DNA of 64,000 nt from Thermovibrio ammonificans HB-1. GTDB taxonomy: Bacteria; Aquificota; Aquificia; Desulfurobacteriales; Desulfurobacteriaceae. The stretch is from the NCBI RefSeq assembly GCF_000185805.1, contig NC_014926.1, forward strand, positions 83,501-147,500. The letters are read 5' to 3'. The position numbers were made by a program, and so were the translations under genes. Under the pieces are notes generated by a model. The model did no database searches and was not told where the DNA came from. It was given only the letters and a program-made list of their open reading frames with translations. Shown one piece after another: positions 22,978-31,775 of this stretch; the first letter of the stretch is position 1; each line of letters opens with the position of its first letter.

Positions 22978-23619
22978 ATGAACAACAAGCTCGTGGAGAA
23001 CCTTAAGTCCTTTGCGATTGCCCTGGTGCTGGCACTTATTATACGGACTTTCATAGTCCAGTCGTTCCACATACCTTCCGGCTCCATGATTCCTACCCTT
23101 CTGATAGGCGACTTTATTCTGGTGGATAAGGTCACCTACCGCTTCAGGCCCCCCGAAAGGGGTGACGTTGTTGTCTTCCACTTTCCCCTCAACAGGGAGG
23201 TTTACTACGTAAAGAGGATTGTCGGCGTTCCCGGCGACAGGATACAGGTGAAAGAGGGCAAGCTCTACATCAACGGGAAGCCCTGTAAGTACCGGCCTGC
23301 AGGGAGCTTCTCCTACTACGAAAACGGCGTTGAGTACGAGGGGAAGCTCTTTTACGAGTTCCTGCCCCGCCGTAACGGCACCGTGAAGAAGCACCTAATC
23401 TTGAAAACGGGGACTCAAGGGGACTTTACGCCGGTTTTCGTTGTCCCCAAGGGGGAGTACTTTATGATGGGCGACAACCGAAACAACAGCTATGACAGCC
23501 GCTACTGGGGCTTTGTGAAGGGGAGTGAGATTGTCGGTATAGCCCGCATCATCTTCTTCTCCTGGGACCCCCACAGGCACGTGCCACGCTTTAACAGAAT
23601 TTTCAAACTGGTGAATTAA
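22978..23619 (+). CDS. lepB: Signal peptidase I
   Basis: 213 residues. One N-terminal membrane span (about residues 11-28), catalytic Ser36 in PSGSMIPTL, catalytic Lys79 in YYVKRIVGVPGD, and the C-terminal MMGDNRNNSYDSRYWGFV box. It removes signal peptides at the outer face of the inner membrane. CGGAGAAAG precedes the ATG. A perfect TATAAT lies at 22944-22949, but no good -35 box was found. The 100-residue gene at 23652 follows. Confidence 0.95.
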   Translation: MNNKLVENLKSFAIALVLALIIRTFIVQSFHIPSGSMIPTLLIGDFILVDKVTYRFRPPERGDVVVFHFPLNREVYYVKRIVGVPGDRIQVKEGKLYINGKPCKYRPAGSFSYYENGVEYEGKLFYEFLPRRNGTVKKHLILKTGTQGDFTPVFVVPKGEYFMMGDNRNNSYDSRYWGFVKGSEIVGIARIIFFSWDPHRHVPRFNRIFKLVN

Positions 23620-23651
23620 ATTTAATTAATAGAACCAGATGAAGGTGGAGA

Positions 23652-23954
23652 ATGAGGGATAGGAGGAGTGAGCGATACCTTGACGAGCTTCTAAGACAAC
23701 GGGCAGAGGAGTTCTGTGCAGACCACCTTGAGATGTACCTTGACTTTAAGAAGGCCGACTCTAAGGAGAAGCTCCTTGCCCTTTTGAGGAAGCACCCCTT
23801 CTTCAGGGAGCTCCGTTCAAGGGCCCAGTCTATGAGCTACGAGGAGCTTCGGGACGCAGTTGCCCACGCACTTGTGGAGGAGATATTCTCCAAAGAGGCC
23901 CTGAAGAGGAGACTCAAAGACGAGATAGACTCGATGGACATGCAGGATAGGTAA
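23652..23954 (+). CDS. Hypothetical helical protein
   Basis: 100 residues, helical and charged throughout (RRSERYLDELLRQRAEEFCADHLEMYLDFKKADSKEKL is one of the helices in segments; RHPFFRELRSRAQ follows). No membrane span, no recognised domain. GGTGGAG precedes ATG. It is 32 bases downstream of lepB and ends at the hairpin 23955-23975, so it is probably the last gene of that transcript. Confidence 0.6.
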   Translation: MRDRRSERYLDELLRQRAEEFCADHLEMYLDFKKADSKEKLLALLRKHPFFRELRSRAQSMSYEELRDAVAHALVEEIFSKEALKRRLKDEIDSMDMQDR

Positions 23955-23975
23955 GGGGGAGCCTTTAAGGCCCCC
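23955..23975 (+). terminator. Hairpin between convergent genes
   Basis: GGGGG (23955-23959) and CCCCC (23971-23975) enclose an 11-base loop that itself contains the palindrome CCTTTAAGG. It directly follows the TAA of the 23652 gene and precedes the hup stop. The T-run is weak. Confidence 0.5.
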
Positions 23976-23981
23976 GAAAGT

Positions 23982-24281
23982 TTACTTCTTCCTCTTCTTC
24001 TTGAGCTCTTGTTCTGTGGCTTCTTTGAGGTCCTTACCGGGCTTGAAGGCAGGAACGAGCTTCGGAGGAACGGTAACCTTCTCTCCGGTTTTGGGGTTCC
24101 TTGCCACCCTTTGGGCCCTCTCCTTCATGAGGAAGGTTCCGAATCCCCTGATTTCAACCTTTTCACCCTTCTTGAGGGCCTCTGTAACTACCGCTATGAA
24201 GGCGTTGAGGGCAGCTTCTGCGTCCTTCTTCCTGATTCCTGCCTTCTCGGCGATTGCGGCTACCAGTTCGCTCTTTGTCAT
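23982..24281 (-). CDS. hup: HU-family DNA-binding protein
   Basis: 99 residues. N-terminal MTKSELVAAIAEKAG, EKVEIRGFGTFLMKERAQRVARNPKTGE (the DNA-binding arm signature) and VPAFKPGKDLKEA define an HU/IHF histone-like protein that bends DNA. A lysine-rich end (ELKKKRKK) extends it. Single-gene transcription from the promoter at 24340-24368 is likely. Confidence 0.96.
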   Translation of the reverse strand: MTKSELVAAIAEKAGIRKKDAEAALNAFIAVVTEALKKGEKVEIRGFGTFLMKERAQRVARNPKTGEKVTVPPKLVPAFKPGKDLKEATEQELKKKRKK

Positions 24282-24339
24282 GCCGCTCCCTCCTTAAGTT
24301 TAGGTTTATTAAGGCTAAGTGCCCCAATGCTTTAAGTTG

Positions 24340-24368
24340 AAAATACTATTTTAGCTATTTAATGTCAA
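24340..24368 (-). promoter_or_regulatory. Strong promoter of the HU gene
   Basis: On the minus strand a perfect TTGACA (24368-24363), 17 bases, TATTTT (24345-24340). The -35 box overlaps the stop of the DUF167 gene, so hup is expressed separately from the upstream operon. Confidence 0.65.
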
Positions 24369-24670
24369 GAGATTTCAACCCCTTTTATCCCCAAATTTTT
24401 TTGCAAAGTTGCCACGTCAACCCCTTCCAGCCTAACGGTTTTTACCCTGCTCGTTTCACCCCTAACTATCGTTACGTTCCTCTTGGGAACCTTTAGGCTC
24501 TTTGCCAGAAGCTCCACCACCGTTTGGTTGGCCTTTCCCTTCTCGGGGGGAACCGTCACCTTTACCTTTAGCCTCCCCTGCTCCACTCCGACCACCTTGT
24601 TGGCCGAAGAACGGGGTTGAACCTTGAGCTCCAGCTCCAGGTAGTTTTCCCCTTTTTTCACCTTCAGCAT
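24365..24670 (-). CDS. DUF167/YggU-family protein
   Basis: 101 residues. The family core is clear: LELKVQPRSSANKVVG near residue 12, LKVKVTVPPEKGKANQTVVELLAKSLKVP near 34 and VTIVRGETSRVKTVRLEG near 66. Function is unknown; the gene often follows yggT and divIVA, as here. Its first 209 bases overlap the end of the divIVA frame on the same strand. It is the better-supported reading of that stretch because it matches a conserved family. Confidence 0.9.
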   Translation of the reverse strand: MLKVKKGENYLELELKVQPRSSANKVVGVEQGRLKVKVTVPPEKGKANQTVVELLAKSLKVPKRNVTIVRGETSRVKTVRLEGVDVATLQKNLGIKGVEIS

Positions 24671-25049
24671 CTCTTTTGAGCCCTTCGAGTATTTTGGTCA
24701 TATCTATTATCGTAAACTTGAGCCGCTCTATCATCTTCTTCTTGGCAATCATCAGCTTCTCTATCTCGAGCTCCAGCCGCTCTTTCCACCTTTCAAGCTC
24801 TTCCTTCTCCTGCTTCTTCTGCTGGATAATCTTCTCTATCTCCTTGCGGGCCTTCTCAACTATCTCGTTCTTCTTGTACTCGGGCGTTTTCATGCGGAGC
24901 TTCTCTACTTCCCGCTGAAGCTCTTCAACGGTTCTCGCAACTTCCGATAGGAAAGTGTCGACTTCGTCGGGGTCGTAGCCGAAGAGCTTCTTTCCGAACT
25001 CCTTACTCCTAATTTCGTTGGGAGTTAAAAGGCGGCGTTTGCTGTCCAT
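24462..25049 (-). CDS. divIVA: DivIVA-domain protein with overlapping C-terminal tail
   Basis: 195 residues. The N-terminal DivIVA domain is clear (LLTPNEIRSKEFGKKLFGYDPDEVDTFL), followed by a long coiled coil to about residue 125. DivIVA proteins sense membrane curvature and recruit division or polar partners. From about residue 127 to the end the frame runs within the DUF167 gene and reads as Gly/Lys/Gln-rich low complexity (GKGDGSPREGKGQPNGGG). This tail may be genuine or the result of having no stop; a sequence error near 24670 is a further option. It is 3 bases downstream of yggT. Confidence 0.85.
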   Translation of the reverse strand: MDSKRRLLTPNEIRSKEFGKKLFGYDPDEVDTFLSEVARTVEELQREVEKLRMKTPEYKKNEIVEKARKEIEKIIQQKKQEKEELERWKERLELEIEKLMIAKKKMIERLKFTIIDMTKILEGLKRDAEGEKRGKLPGAGAQGSTPFFGQQGGRSGAGEAKGKGDGSPREGKGQPNGGGASGKEPKGSQEERNDS

Positions 25050-25052
25050 GCT

Positions 25053-25295
25053 TTACAATCCCCTTAGTATTTTGTCAATTAGTTGTAAAACGATTATAGC
25101 AATAGCCGGAGAAAGGTCTACGCCGCCAATAGGTGGCACCACTTTCCTTATCGGCTCAAGCAGTCGGTCGAGCAGCTCTATTGCCCGGTTTATGGGCCTA
25201 TTCCTGCTGTGGGGAGGGATAAAAGTTAAAAGGGTTGTCACAATTATGAACCAGGTTAGTGCCTCTATGAGCAGGTGGGCGAGTTTTACAAGCAT
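25053..25295 (-). CDS. yggT: YggT-family membrane protein
   Basis: 80 residues, a half-length YggT (single repeat). Two hydrophobic spans flank the family motif NRPINRAIELLDRLLEPIRKVVPPIGGVDLSPAIA. YggT proteins occur next to divIVA and DUF167 in many genomes and are thought to help envelope or osmotic functions. The ATG overlaps the end of rdgB by 10 bases. Confidence 0.9.
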   Translation of the reverse strand: MLVKLAHLLIEALTWFIIVTTLLTFIPPHSRNRPINRAIELLDRLLEPIRKVVPPIGGVDLSPAIAIIVLQLIDKILRGL

Positions 25296-25888
25296 TTAAT
25301 CTCCTTAATAGCCTTAACGAGGCGTTCAAGGGCTTTTGCCCTGTGGCTGATGGAGTTCTTAACTTGGAGGGGGAGCTCGGCCATCGTTTTGTTGAACCCT
25401 TCGGGTATAAAGAGGGGGTCGTAGCCGAAACCACCTTCGCCTCTGGGGGTTGTTACCACCTTTCCCCTTACCTCCCCTTCGCTCCAGAGCCCTCCCTGGA
25501 AGGGAAAGGCGAAGAAGATAAACGAAACATACCTTGCCGGCGATTCTGTAAGCCCGAGTGCCGAAAGCTCCTCTATGAGTTTTCTGTTGTTCTCCTCGTC
25601 GGTTGCGTTCTCTGAGGCGAAGCGAGATGAGAACACTCCGGGCCTTCCCCCTAAGGCCTCCACCTCGAGTCCCGAGTCTTCGGCCATAACGGGAAGGTTC
25701 AGCTTTTGGGCGTAGTAGGTGGCCTTAATGTGTGCGTTCTCGCAAAAAGTGCTGCCGGTTTCCGCCGGAGGGGGAGGAAGGGGGTGGGGAAGCTCCTTCA
25801 GAGAGATAACCTCTATACCGAACTCACTCAGCTTCTCTTTAACTTCTTTAACTTTTCCCTGGTTTCCCGTTGCAAAGAGGATTCTCAC
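25286..25888 (-). CDS. rdgB: XTP/dITP pyrophosphatase (RdgB/HAM1)
   Basis: 200 residues, standard. It hydrolyses non-canonical purine nucleotides (XTP, dITP, ITP) to keep them out of DNA and RNA. Motifs: [16 protein letters not shown] at the N-terminus, the [24 protein letters not shown] active-site block near residue 68, [15 protein letters not shown] near 149 and SHRAKALE near 180. Its start overlaps the rph stop by 4 bases. Confidence 0.96.
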   Translation of the reverse strand: MRILFATGNQGKVKEVKEKLSEFGIEVISLKELPHPLPPPPAETGSTFCENAHIKATYYAQKLNLPVMAEDSGLEVEALGGRPGVFSSRFASENATDEENNRKLIEELSALGLTESPARYVSFIFFAFPFQGGLWSEGEVRGKVVTTPRGEGGFGYDPLFIPEGFNKTMAELPLQVKNSISHRAKALERLVKAIKEIKCL

Positions 25889-26589
25889 CGCTTCAGCACC
25901 TCTTTCTGTTTGCTGATAAGCTCCATTATACCTTTACTTGCAAGGTTTAACATCCGGTCGAGTTCATCTCTCGTAAACGGTCTGCCCTCTGCGCTGCCCT
26001 GAACCTCGGCAAATTCCCCCTTCTCGTTCATAACCACGTTCATGTCCACTTCGGCCATGGAGTCCTCTTCGTAGTTGAGGTCCAGAAGGACTGTGCCGTC
26101 TACTATTCCTACGCTGACGGCCGCCAGAAACGACCTTACGGCCTCGAGCTTCTCCATCTTCTCAAGGGCCCTGTAGAGGGCAACAAAGGCCCCGGTTATA
26201 GAGGCTGTTCTCGTTCCCCCGTCTGCCTGTATAACGTCGCAGTCTATCCAAATCGTTACCTCGCCCAGGGCGGTCAGGTCTACCGCGCTTCGCAGGGAGC
26301 GGCCTATGAGCCTCTGAATCTCCTGGGTTCTGCCGGTGAGCTTCCCCCTTGCCGCCTCCCTTACCATACGTTGAGCCGTGGCCCTGGGGAGCATAGCGTA
26401 CTCGGCGGTTATCCAGCCCTGCCCGGTTCCCCTCAGGAACGGGGGAACCTTCTCCTCAACCGAGGCGGTGCAGATAACCTTTGTATCGCCGAACTCTATC
26501 AGGCAGGAGCCCTCTGCGTGCTTTATGTAGTCGAGGGTTATCTTTACCTCCCTGAGCTGGTCGGGAGCCCTTCCGTCACTCCTTATCAA
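25885..26589 (-). CDS. rph: Ribonuclease PH
   Basis: 234 residues. A phosphorolytic 3'-to-5' exonuclease for tRNA and rRNA ends. [17 protein letters not shown] opening, [14 protein letters not shown] near residue 63, the [16 protein letters not shown] block near 85, and [21 protein letters not shown] near 113 are all diagnostic. Start TTG 26589 with GGAGGTGAAAG upstream, 14 bases inside the end of murI. Confidence 0.96.
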   Translation of the reverse strand: MIRSDGRAPDQLREVKITLDYIKHAEGSCLIEFGDTKVICTASVEEKVPPFLRGTGQGWITAEYAMLPRATAQRMVREAARGKLTGRTQEIQRLIGRSLRSAVDLTALGEVTIWIDCDVIQADGGTRTASITGAFVALYRALEKMEKLEAVRSFLAAVSVGIVDGTVLLDLNYEEDSMAEVDMNVVMNEKGEFAEVQGSAEGRPFTRDELDRMLNLASKGIMELISKQKEVLKR

Positions 26590-27364
26590 CTTTCACCTCC
26601 TCGATTTCCACCGGTTCGCCCATAATCAGGCGGGCTATACGCTCAAACCTCTCCGTTTTATCGCTTACGAGAACCTTAATTGCACCTCCGCTACCCTTTC
26701 TCCTGTAGGGGAGGAGCCTTTTAACCTCCCTTGCCACCGCCTCTGCAGAGTCTACCAGCCTTATCCCAGGCAGCACCTCGCCTATCACCTCCTTTATCAG
26801 GGGGTAATGGGTGCAGCCCAGGACCAGGGTGTCAACGTTAAACTCCTTAAACTCCCCCAGGTACCGCCTGGCAACCTCCAAGGTTACCGGGTCTTTGAGC
26901 CACCCCTCCTCTATTAGGGGAACGAAGAGGGGGCAGGCCTTCTGAAACACCGTGCAGAACGGGTCGAGCGACACAATCGCCTTCCTGTAGGCCTCGCTCT
27001 TTACGGTTGCCTCGGTTCCTATGACCCCTACTCTCCTGTTATCGGTGCTCTTTACCGCCTCTTTCGCTCCCGGCTCAACAACGCCGACAACCGGAAACGG
27101 AAACTCCTCCTGCAGAATCTCCAGCGCGTGGGCCGAAGAGGTGTTGCAGGCAACCACAACCATTTTTACGCCGTAGCTCTCAAGGAGCTTCGTGTTCTGG
27201 ATGCTGAACTTGATTATCGTTTTCGGCGATTTCGTTCCGTAGGGAACCCTTGCCGTATCGCCGAAGTAGATGAGGTTTTCGTCGGGGAGAAGCTCCCTCA
27301 GGGCCTTTAAAACGGTTAACCCCCCTACCCCCGAGTCGAAAACCCCGATGGGGCGGTCGTCCAT
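26576..27364 (-). CDS. murI: Glutamate racemase
   Basis: 262 residues. Converts L- to D-glutamate for peptidoglycan. [16 protein letters not shown] at the N-terminus, the first catalytic Cys in [11 protein letters not shown] near residue 73, and the second in [10 protein letters not shown] near 183 are present. It heads the minus-strand run murI-rph-rdgB-yggT-divIVA-DUF167 and diverges from rel. Confidence 0.96.
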   Translation of the reverse strand: MDDRPIGVFDSGVGGLTVLKALRELLPDENLIYFGDTARVPYGTKSPKTIIKFSIQNTKLLESYGVKMVVVACNTSSAHALEILQEEFPFPVVGVVEPGAKEAVKSTDNRRVGVIGTEATVKSEAYRKAIVSLDPFCTVFQKACPLFVPLIEEGWLKDPVTLEVARRYLGEFKEFNVDTLVLGCTHYPLIKEVIGEVLPGIRLVDSAEAVAREVKRLLPYRRKGSGGAIKVLVSDKTERFERIARLIMGEPVEIEEVKVDKE

Positions 27365-27396
27365 GTTGCAACCTCTCTTTAAGGGAACCTAATTTA

Positions 27397-27419
27397 AAAA
27401 GGTTAGCTGAACACCTTTT
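27397..27419. repeat. 7-bp inverted repeat in the murI/rel divergent gap
   Basis: AAAAGGT (27397-27403) and ACCTTTT (27413-27419) enclose 9 bases, 13 bases before the rel start codon. It may be an operator or a leader hairpin close to the rel ribosome site (GGGAG at 27425). Confidence 0.3.
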
Positions 27420-27432
27420 AACGTGGGAGCTT

Positions 27433-29586
27433 ATGAGGAGCTGCAAGGAAATTATAGATAAAGTTAAGGAGTACCGAGAGCACTTCAACAGAGAGCTGAT
27501 AGAGAAGGCCTACAACTTCGCCAAGGAGAAGCACAAAGGTCAGTACAGGAAGTCCGGAGAGCCCTTCTTCTCCCACCCGGCGGAGGTTGCCTACATCCTT
27601 GCAGAGCTCAGGATGGACGTCCCCACCATTGTTGCCGGCCTGCTTCACGATACCGTTGAGGATACCGACACCACCATAGAGGAGATAGAGAGGGAGTTCG
27701 GCTCCGAAGTGGCCTTTATAGTTAAAGGGGTTACAAAGCTCGAAGGTTACAGGTTCACCTCTAAGGAAGAGGCCGATGCCGAGAGCTTTCGCAACCTCCT
27801 CATCTCCCTCGCCGAAGATATAAGGGTTCTGATAGTGAAGCTTGCAGACAGGCTCCACAACATGAGAACCCTTGAACACATGAAAAGGGAGAGTCAGCTG
27901 AGAAACGCCAAAGAGACCTTAACCATATACGCCCCCCTTGCCAACAGACTCGGTATGTACAGGATAAAGAACGAGCTTGAAGACCTCTCCCTGAAGTACA
28001 TAGACCCCGAAGCCTACGCCGAGATAGAGCGGAAAGTTAAAGAGGTAAAGAGGCGCCTCCTTCCCTACCTTGAAGACGTTATAGAGACCGTAAAGAGGGA
28101 GCTGGAGAGAAACGGCATAAAGGGGGATATCCAGTGGCGGATTAAGCACATCTACGGCATTTACAGAAAGATGGTTACAAAGGGCATCCCCTTTGAAGAG
28201 GTTTACGACGTAGCCGGTATAAGGGTAATAACCGACACCGTTGCCAACTGCTACCAGGTGCTCGGGATAATCCACAGCATCTGGACACCGGTTCCCGGCA
28301 GGATAAAGGACTACATAGCCGTTCCGAAGCCCAACATGTACCAATCCCTCCACACAACCGTTGTGGGCCCCAAAGGGCAGTTTATAGAGTTCCAGATAAG
28401 AACCTGGAAGATGCACCAAGTTGCCGAGTTCGGTATCGCCGCCCACTGGAAGTACAAAGAGGGCGGGGGCAGGCTCGACGAGTCGGAGAAGGAGAGGTTC
28501 CTCTGGCTCAGGAACCTGCTGGAGTGGGTGAAAGAGGAAAAAGACCCGAAGGAGTTCATAGACTCTGTAAGAACAGACCTCTACAACGAGAACATCTACG
28601 TTTTCACCCCCAAAGGAGACATAAAGACCCTGCCGGTAGGGGCAACTCCCGTTGACTTTGCCTACGCCGTTCACACCTCTGTGGGCCACAGGTGTAGGGC
28701 TGCGAAGGTTAACGGCAAGCTCGTTCCCCTCAACTACCGGCTCCAGAGCGGCGATAGGGTAGAGATAATAACCGGTAACGTGGAGCGGCCCAGCCGCGAC
28801 TGGCTGGACTTTGTGAAAACCTCCAAGGCCCGCCACGCCATCCGCTCCTTCCTCAGAAAAGAGGAAAACGAGAGGGCCCGCAAAATCGGCGAAAGCCTCC
28901 TTGACAAGGCGGTTCGCCGGCTCTCGGAAAAGAGCCTTGCAACTTTAAGTGCCGAGCCCGGAATCCTCGAGAGAATCCGCTCTCTCGGCTACTCCAACCT
29001 CTCTGCTCTCCTTGTAGATGTGGGCTACGGCAAAGTGGACCCGGACTACGCCGCAAGGCGGCTCTTGGGCCTTCCCGTTGAGGTTAAGAAGAAGAGGAAA
29101 ACAGCTTCCGCCCACTCTTCGATAGCCATAACCGTAGACGGCATAGATAACGTTGCGGTAAAGCTTGCGACCTGCTGTCACCCCCTTCCCGGCGACAGGG
29201 TTGTGGGCGTTGTAAACACCGGGGAGGGAATTGTTATCCATACCGAGAACTGTATAGTTGCCCGCCAGATAGCAGAGAGCGCACCCGGTAAGGTGGTAAG
29301 GGTAGATTTCCTCCCCACCGACCGCACCTACCCGGCCAAGGTGAGGATATCGGTTATAGACCAGCCGGGAATGCTCGCCGCAATTACCGCCACGGTTGCA
29401 AAACACAACATAAACATCAGGGACCTTACAACGAAGCTCGTTTCCGGCAGGGGCGTTATAGACCTGCTCCTGGACGTTAGGAGCAGGGAGGAGCTTCAAC
29501 AGCTCCTAAACGCCCTCCGCTCCATAAAGGGCGTAATCACCGCAAAGCGGATAGTAAGGGAGAAGGCTCCCGCCTCAAGCCGCTAA
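27433..29586 (+). CDS. rel: Bifunctional (p)ppGpp synthetase/hydrolase (Rel/SpoT type)
   Basis: 717 residues with all expected domains. The HD hydrolase is intact (SHPAEVAYIL and LLHDTVEDTDTT near residues 50-85), the synthetase has YKDYIAVPKPNMYQSLHTTV equivalents near 295 and IEFQIRTWKMHQVAEFGIAAHWKYK near 320, then TGS (IYVFTPKGDIKTLPVGATPVDFA near 385) and a C-terminal ACT domain (VRISVIDQPGMLAAITATVAKHNINI). It is therefore likely the sole stringent-response enzyme. ATG 27433 with GGGAG upstream. Confidence 0.96.
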   Translation: MRSCKEIIDKVKEYREHFNRELIEKAYNFAKEKHKGQYRKSGEPFFSHPAEVAYILAELRMDVPTIVAGLLHDTVEDTDTTIEEIEREFGSEVAFIVKGVTKLEGYRFTSKEEADAESFRNLLISLAEDIRVLIVKLADRLHNMRTLEHMKRESQLRNAKETLTIYAPLANRLGMYRIKNELEDLSLKYIDPEAYAEIERKVKEVKRRLLPYLEDVIETVKRELERNGIKGDIQWRIKHIYGIYRKMVTKGIPFEEVYDVAGIRVITDTVANCYQVLGIIHSIWTPVPGRIKDYIAVPKPNMYQSLHTTVVGPKGQFIEFQIRTWKMHQVAEFGIAAHWKYKEGGGRLDESEKERFLWLRNLLEWVKEEKDPKEFIDSVRTDLYNENIYVFTPKGDIKTLPVGATPVDFAYAVHTSVGHRCRAAKVNGKLVPLNYRLQSGDRVEIITGNVERPSRDWLDFVKTSKARHAIRSFLRKEENERARKIGESLLDKAVRRLSEKSLATLSAEPGILERIRSLGYSNLSALLVDVGYGKVDPDYAARRLLGLPVEVKKKRKTASAHSSIAITVDGIDNVAVKLATCCHPLPGDRVVGVVNTGEGIVIHTENCIVARQIAESAPGKVVRVDFLPTDRTYPAKVRISVIDQPGMLAAITATVAKHNINIRDLTTKLVSGRGVIDLLLDVRSREELQQLLNALRSIKGVITAKRIVREKAPASSR

Positions 29587-29649
29587 AACTGCCACATCTA
29601 CCGGCAGGAATAAATTAAAAGCGCAACCACAAACCCTACCGGAGGAGAC

Positions 29650-30252
29650 ATGGAAGAGATTCTCAACCAGTTCGTTCCCATAGTTATCGAGCAGACCGGA
29701 AGAGGTGAGCGGGCCTACGACATCTACTCCAGGCTCTTAAAAGACCGTATAGTTATGCTCGGAACTCCGATAGACGACCACGTTGCGAACCTCATAGTGG
29801 CTCAGCTGCTCTTTTTAGAGGCCGAAGACCCCGAAAAGGACATCTACCTATACATAAACAGCCCGGGAGGAGTTGTAACGGCAGGCCTTGCCATCTACGA
29901 CACCATGCAGTACATAAAGCCCGACGTTGTTACCATCTGCATGGGGCAGGCTGCGAGTATGGGGGCGGTTCTCCTTGCCGCCGGGGCTAAGGGCAAGCGC
30001 TTTGCGCTCCCCCACGCAAGGATAATGATTCACCAGCCCTTGGGAGGCTTTCAGGGGCAGGCTACCGACATTGAGATTCACGCTAAGGAGATTCTCAGGC
30101 TTAAGAGGATGCTCAACGAGATACTTGCCAAACACACCCGCCAGCCTGTTGAGAAGGTGGAGCAGGACACAGAGCGCGACTACTTCATGAGTGCCGAGGA
30201 GGCCAAGGAGTACGGCCTTATAGACAAAGTCCTTACCAGAAGGGGTGGTTAA
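29650..30252 (+). CDS. clpP: ATP-dependent Clp protease proteolytic subunit
   Basis: 200 residues. The ClpP fold with catalytic Ser in [14 protein letters not shown] near residue 100, His in [14 protein letters not shown] near 125 and Asp in [12 protein letters not shown] near 174. Partner of ClpX or ClpA, not in the window. GGAGGAGAC precedes the ATG. A small CTGCC/GGCAG inverted repeat lies in the 63-base gap after rel. The ribBA gene begins directly after its stop. Confidence 0.97.
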   Translation: MEEILNQFVPIVIEQTGRGERAYDIYSRLLKDRIVMLGTPIDDHVANLIVAQLLFLEAEDPEKDIYLYINSPGGVVTAGLAIYDTMQYIKPDVVTICMGQAASMGAVLLAAGAKGKRFALPHARIMIHQPLGGFQGQATDIEIHAKEILRLKRMLNEILAKHTRQPVEKVEQDTERDYFMSAEEAKEYGLIDKVLTRRGG

Positions 30253-30253
30253 G

Positions 30254-31549
30254 GTGGTTAAAGGGCGCTATCCCCTCGACAGGGTAGAGGAGGCCATAGA
30301 GGATATAAAAAAGGGGCGTATGGTTGTTGTTGTAGACGACCCCAACAGGGAGAACGAAGGCGACCTCGTTCTTGCCGCCGAAAAGGTTACCCCCGAGGCC
30401 ATAAACTTTATGACGAAGTACGGCAGGGGGCTCATCTGCCTTGCCCTTCCCGAGGAGCGGTGCGACCAGCTCGGCTTTGAGCCTATGACCTTAAAGCCCA
30501 CCGACCCTAAAGAGACCGCCTTCTGCGTTTCGGTTGACGCCCACCCCAAGTTCGGCACCACAACCGGTATATCGGCCTTCGACAGGGCGATAACCATAAA
30601 ACGGGCGGTTGCCCCCGACGCAAAGCCCGAAGACTTTGTAAAGCCCGGACACGTTTTCCCCTTGAGGGCCCGTAAGGGAGGCGTTTTAAAGCGCTCCGGC
30701 CACACGGAGGCCGCCGTAGACCTTGCCAGGCTTGCAGGCCTTTATCCTGCAGGCGTTATCTGCGAGATAATGGACGAAGACGGCACGATGATGCGCCTTC
30801 CCAAGCTCATAGACTACGCAAGACGACACGGCCTCAAGATAATCAGCATTGCAGACCTAATTGAGTACCGGATGAAGAGTGAGAGCCTTATAAGGCGCGA
30901 GGCGGAAGCCAACCTGCCAACCGTTTACGGCCTGTGGAAGATATACGCCTACACCTCTTTGGTTGACGGCAAGGAGCACGTTGCCCTCGTTATGGGAGAT
31001 ATTAAAGAGGACGAGCCCGTGCTTGTGAGGGTTCACTCTGAGTGCCTTACCGGCGACGTTTTCGGCTCCCTTAAGTGTGACTGCCGCAGCCAGCTCCACC
31101 GGGCAATGGAGATGATAGCCGAAGAGGGAAAGGGCGTTATAGTCTACCTCCGTCAGGAGGGCAGGGGCATAGGCCTTGTGAACAAGATAAAGGCCTACCA
31201 CCTTCAGGACCACGGTTTTGATACCGTTGAGGCCAACGAGAAGCTCGGCTTCCCCGCCGATATGAGGGACTTCGGCATAGGGGCCCAAATACTCCGGGAT
31301 TTGGGCGTGAGGAAGATGAGGCTTATGACCAACAACCCCCGTAAGCTCATCGGTTTGGAGGGTTACGGCCTCGAAATCGTTGAGAGAGTGCCGATAGAGG
31401 TAGGTGTTTGCGAGTATAATATTGGCTACCTGAAAACCAAGAAAGAAAAACTGGGGCACCTTTTAAACCTTCAGGAGGAAAGTGATGCAGGAGCAGGAGA
31501 GGGCGTTTCAGGTTCCGGAGGAGATAAGGAGAGGGGTAGAGGAGATTAA
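30254..31549 (+). CDS. ribBA: Bifunctional DHBP synthase / GTP cyclohydrolase II
   Basis: 431 residues from GTG 30254, one base after the clpP stop, preferred over GTG 30245 by ribosome-site spacing. The RibB half (residues 1-200) has [16 protein letters not shown] and [10 protein letters not shown]; the RibA half has [20 protein letters not shown] (zinc cysteines) and [18 protein letters not shown]. It makes both riboflavin precursors. After about residue 405 a Gly/Ser-rich tail ([15 protein letters not shown]) runs 65 bases into the coiled-coil gene in another frame. No FMN riboswitch upstream. Confidence 0.95.
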   Translation: MVKGRYPLDRVEEAIEDIKKGRMVVVVDDPNRENEGDLVLAAEKVTPEAINFMTKYGRGLICLALPEERCDQLGFEPMTLKPTDPKETAFCVSVDAHPKFGTTTGISAFDRAITIKRAVAPDAKPEDFVKPGHVFPLRARKGGVLKRSGHTEAAVDLARLAGLYPAGVICEIMDEDGTMMRLPKLIDYARRHGLKIISIADLIEYRMKSESLIRREAEANLPTVYGLWKIYAYTSLVDGKEHVALVMGDIKEDEPVLVRVHSECLTGDVFGSLKCDCRSQLHRAMEMIAEEGKGVIVYLRQEGRGIGLVNKIKAYHLQDHGFDTVEANEKLGFPADMRDFGIGAQILRDLGVRKMRLMTNNPRKLIGLEGYGLEIVERVPIEVGVCEYNIGYLKTKKEKLGHLLNLQEESDAGAGEGVSGSGGDKERGRGD

Positions 31550-31775
31550 CGAAACAATCTCCCGGTTTGTTGAGGCGATTGTTAAAGGTTACGAGGAGAG
31601 GATTGCCGAGCTCGAGCAGAAGCTCGAGGAGCTTGAGCAGGAGAACATAGAGCTCAAGTACAAGCTCCGTCAGCTCAGCAACGACCTTAAGAGCCTCTCC
31701 GAGCGTATAACCTCCGAGTTTCTGAAGAAGCTTGAGGCGGTTTCCGAGGAGGTGGAGAAATTCAACAAGCAGTAG
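31485..31775 (+). CDS. Small coiled-coil protein
   Basis: 96 residues from ATG 31485, with AGGAGG 7 bases before. It is one long heptad-patterned helix ([20 protein letters not shown] and onward). Not recognised by family, though small ZapB-like or SlyX-like proteins look similar. It starts inside the end of ribBA and its own end overlaps the proposed ATT start of pdxA by 16 bases, linking all three by translational coupling. Confidence 0.75.
   Translation: MQEQERAFQVPEEIRRGVEEINETISRFVEAIVKGYEERIAELEQKLEELEQENIELKYKLRQLSNDLKSLSERITSEFLKKLEAVSEEVEKFNKQ

Noticed and set aside
30200..30254. FMN riboswitch before ribBA
   Set aside because: ribBA starts one base after clpP; there is no leader to hold one.
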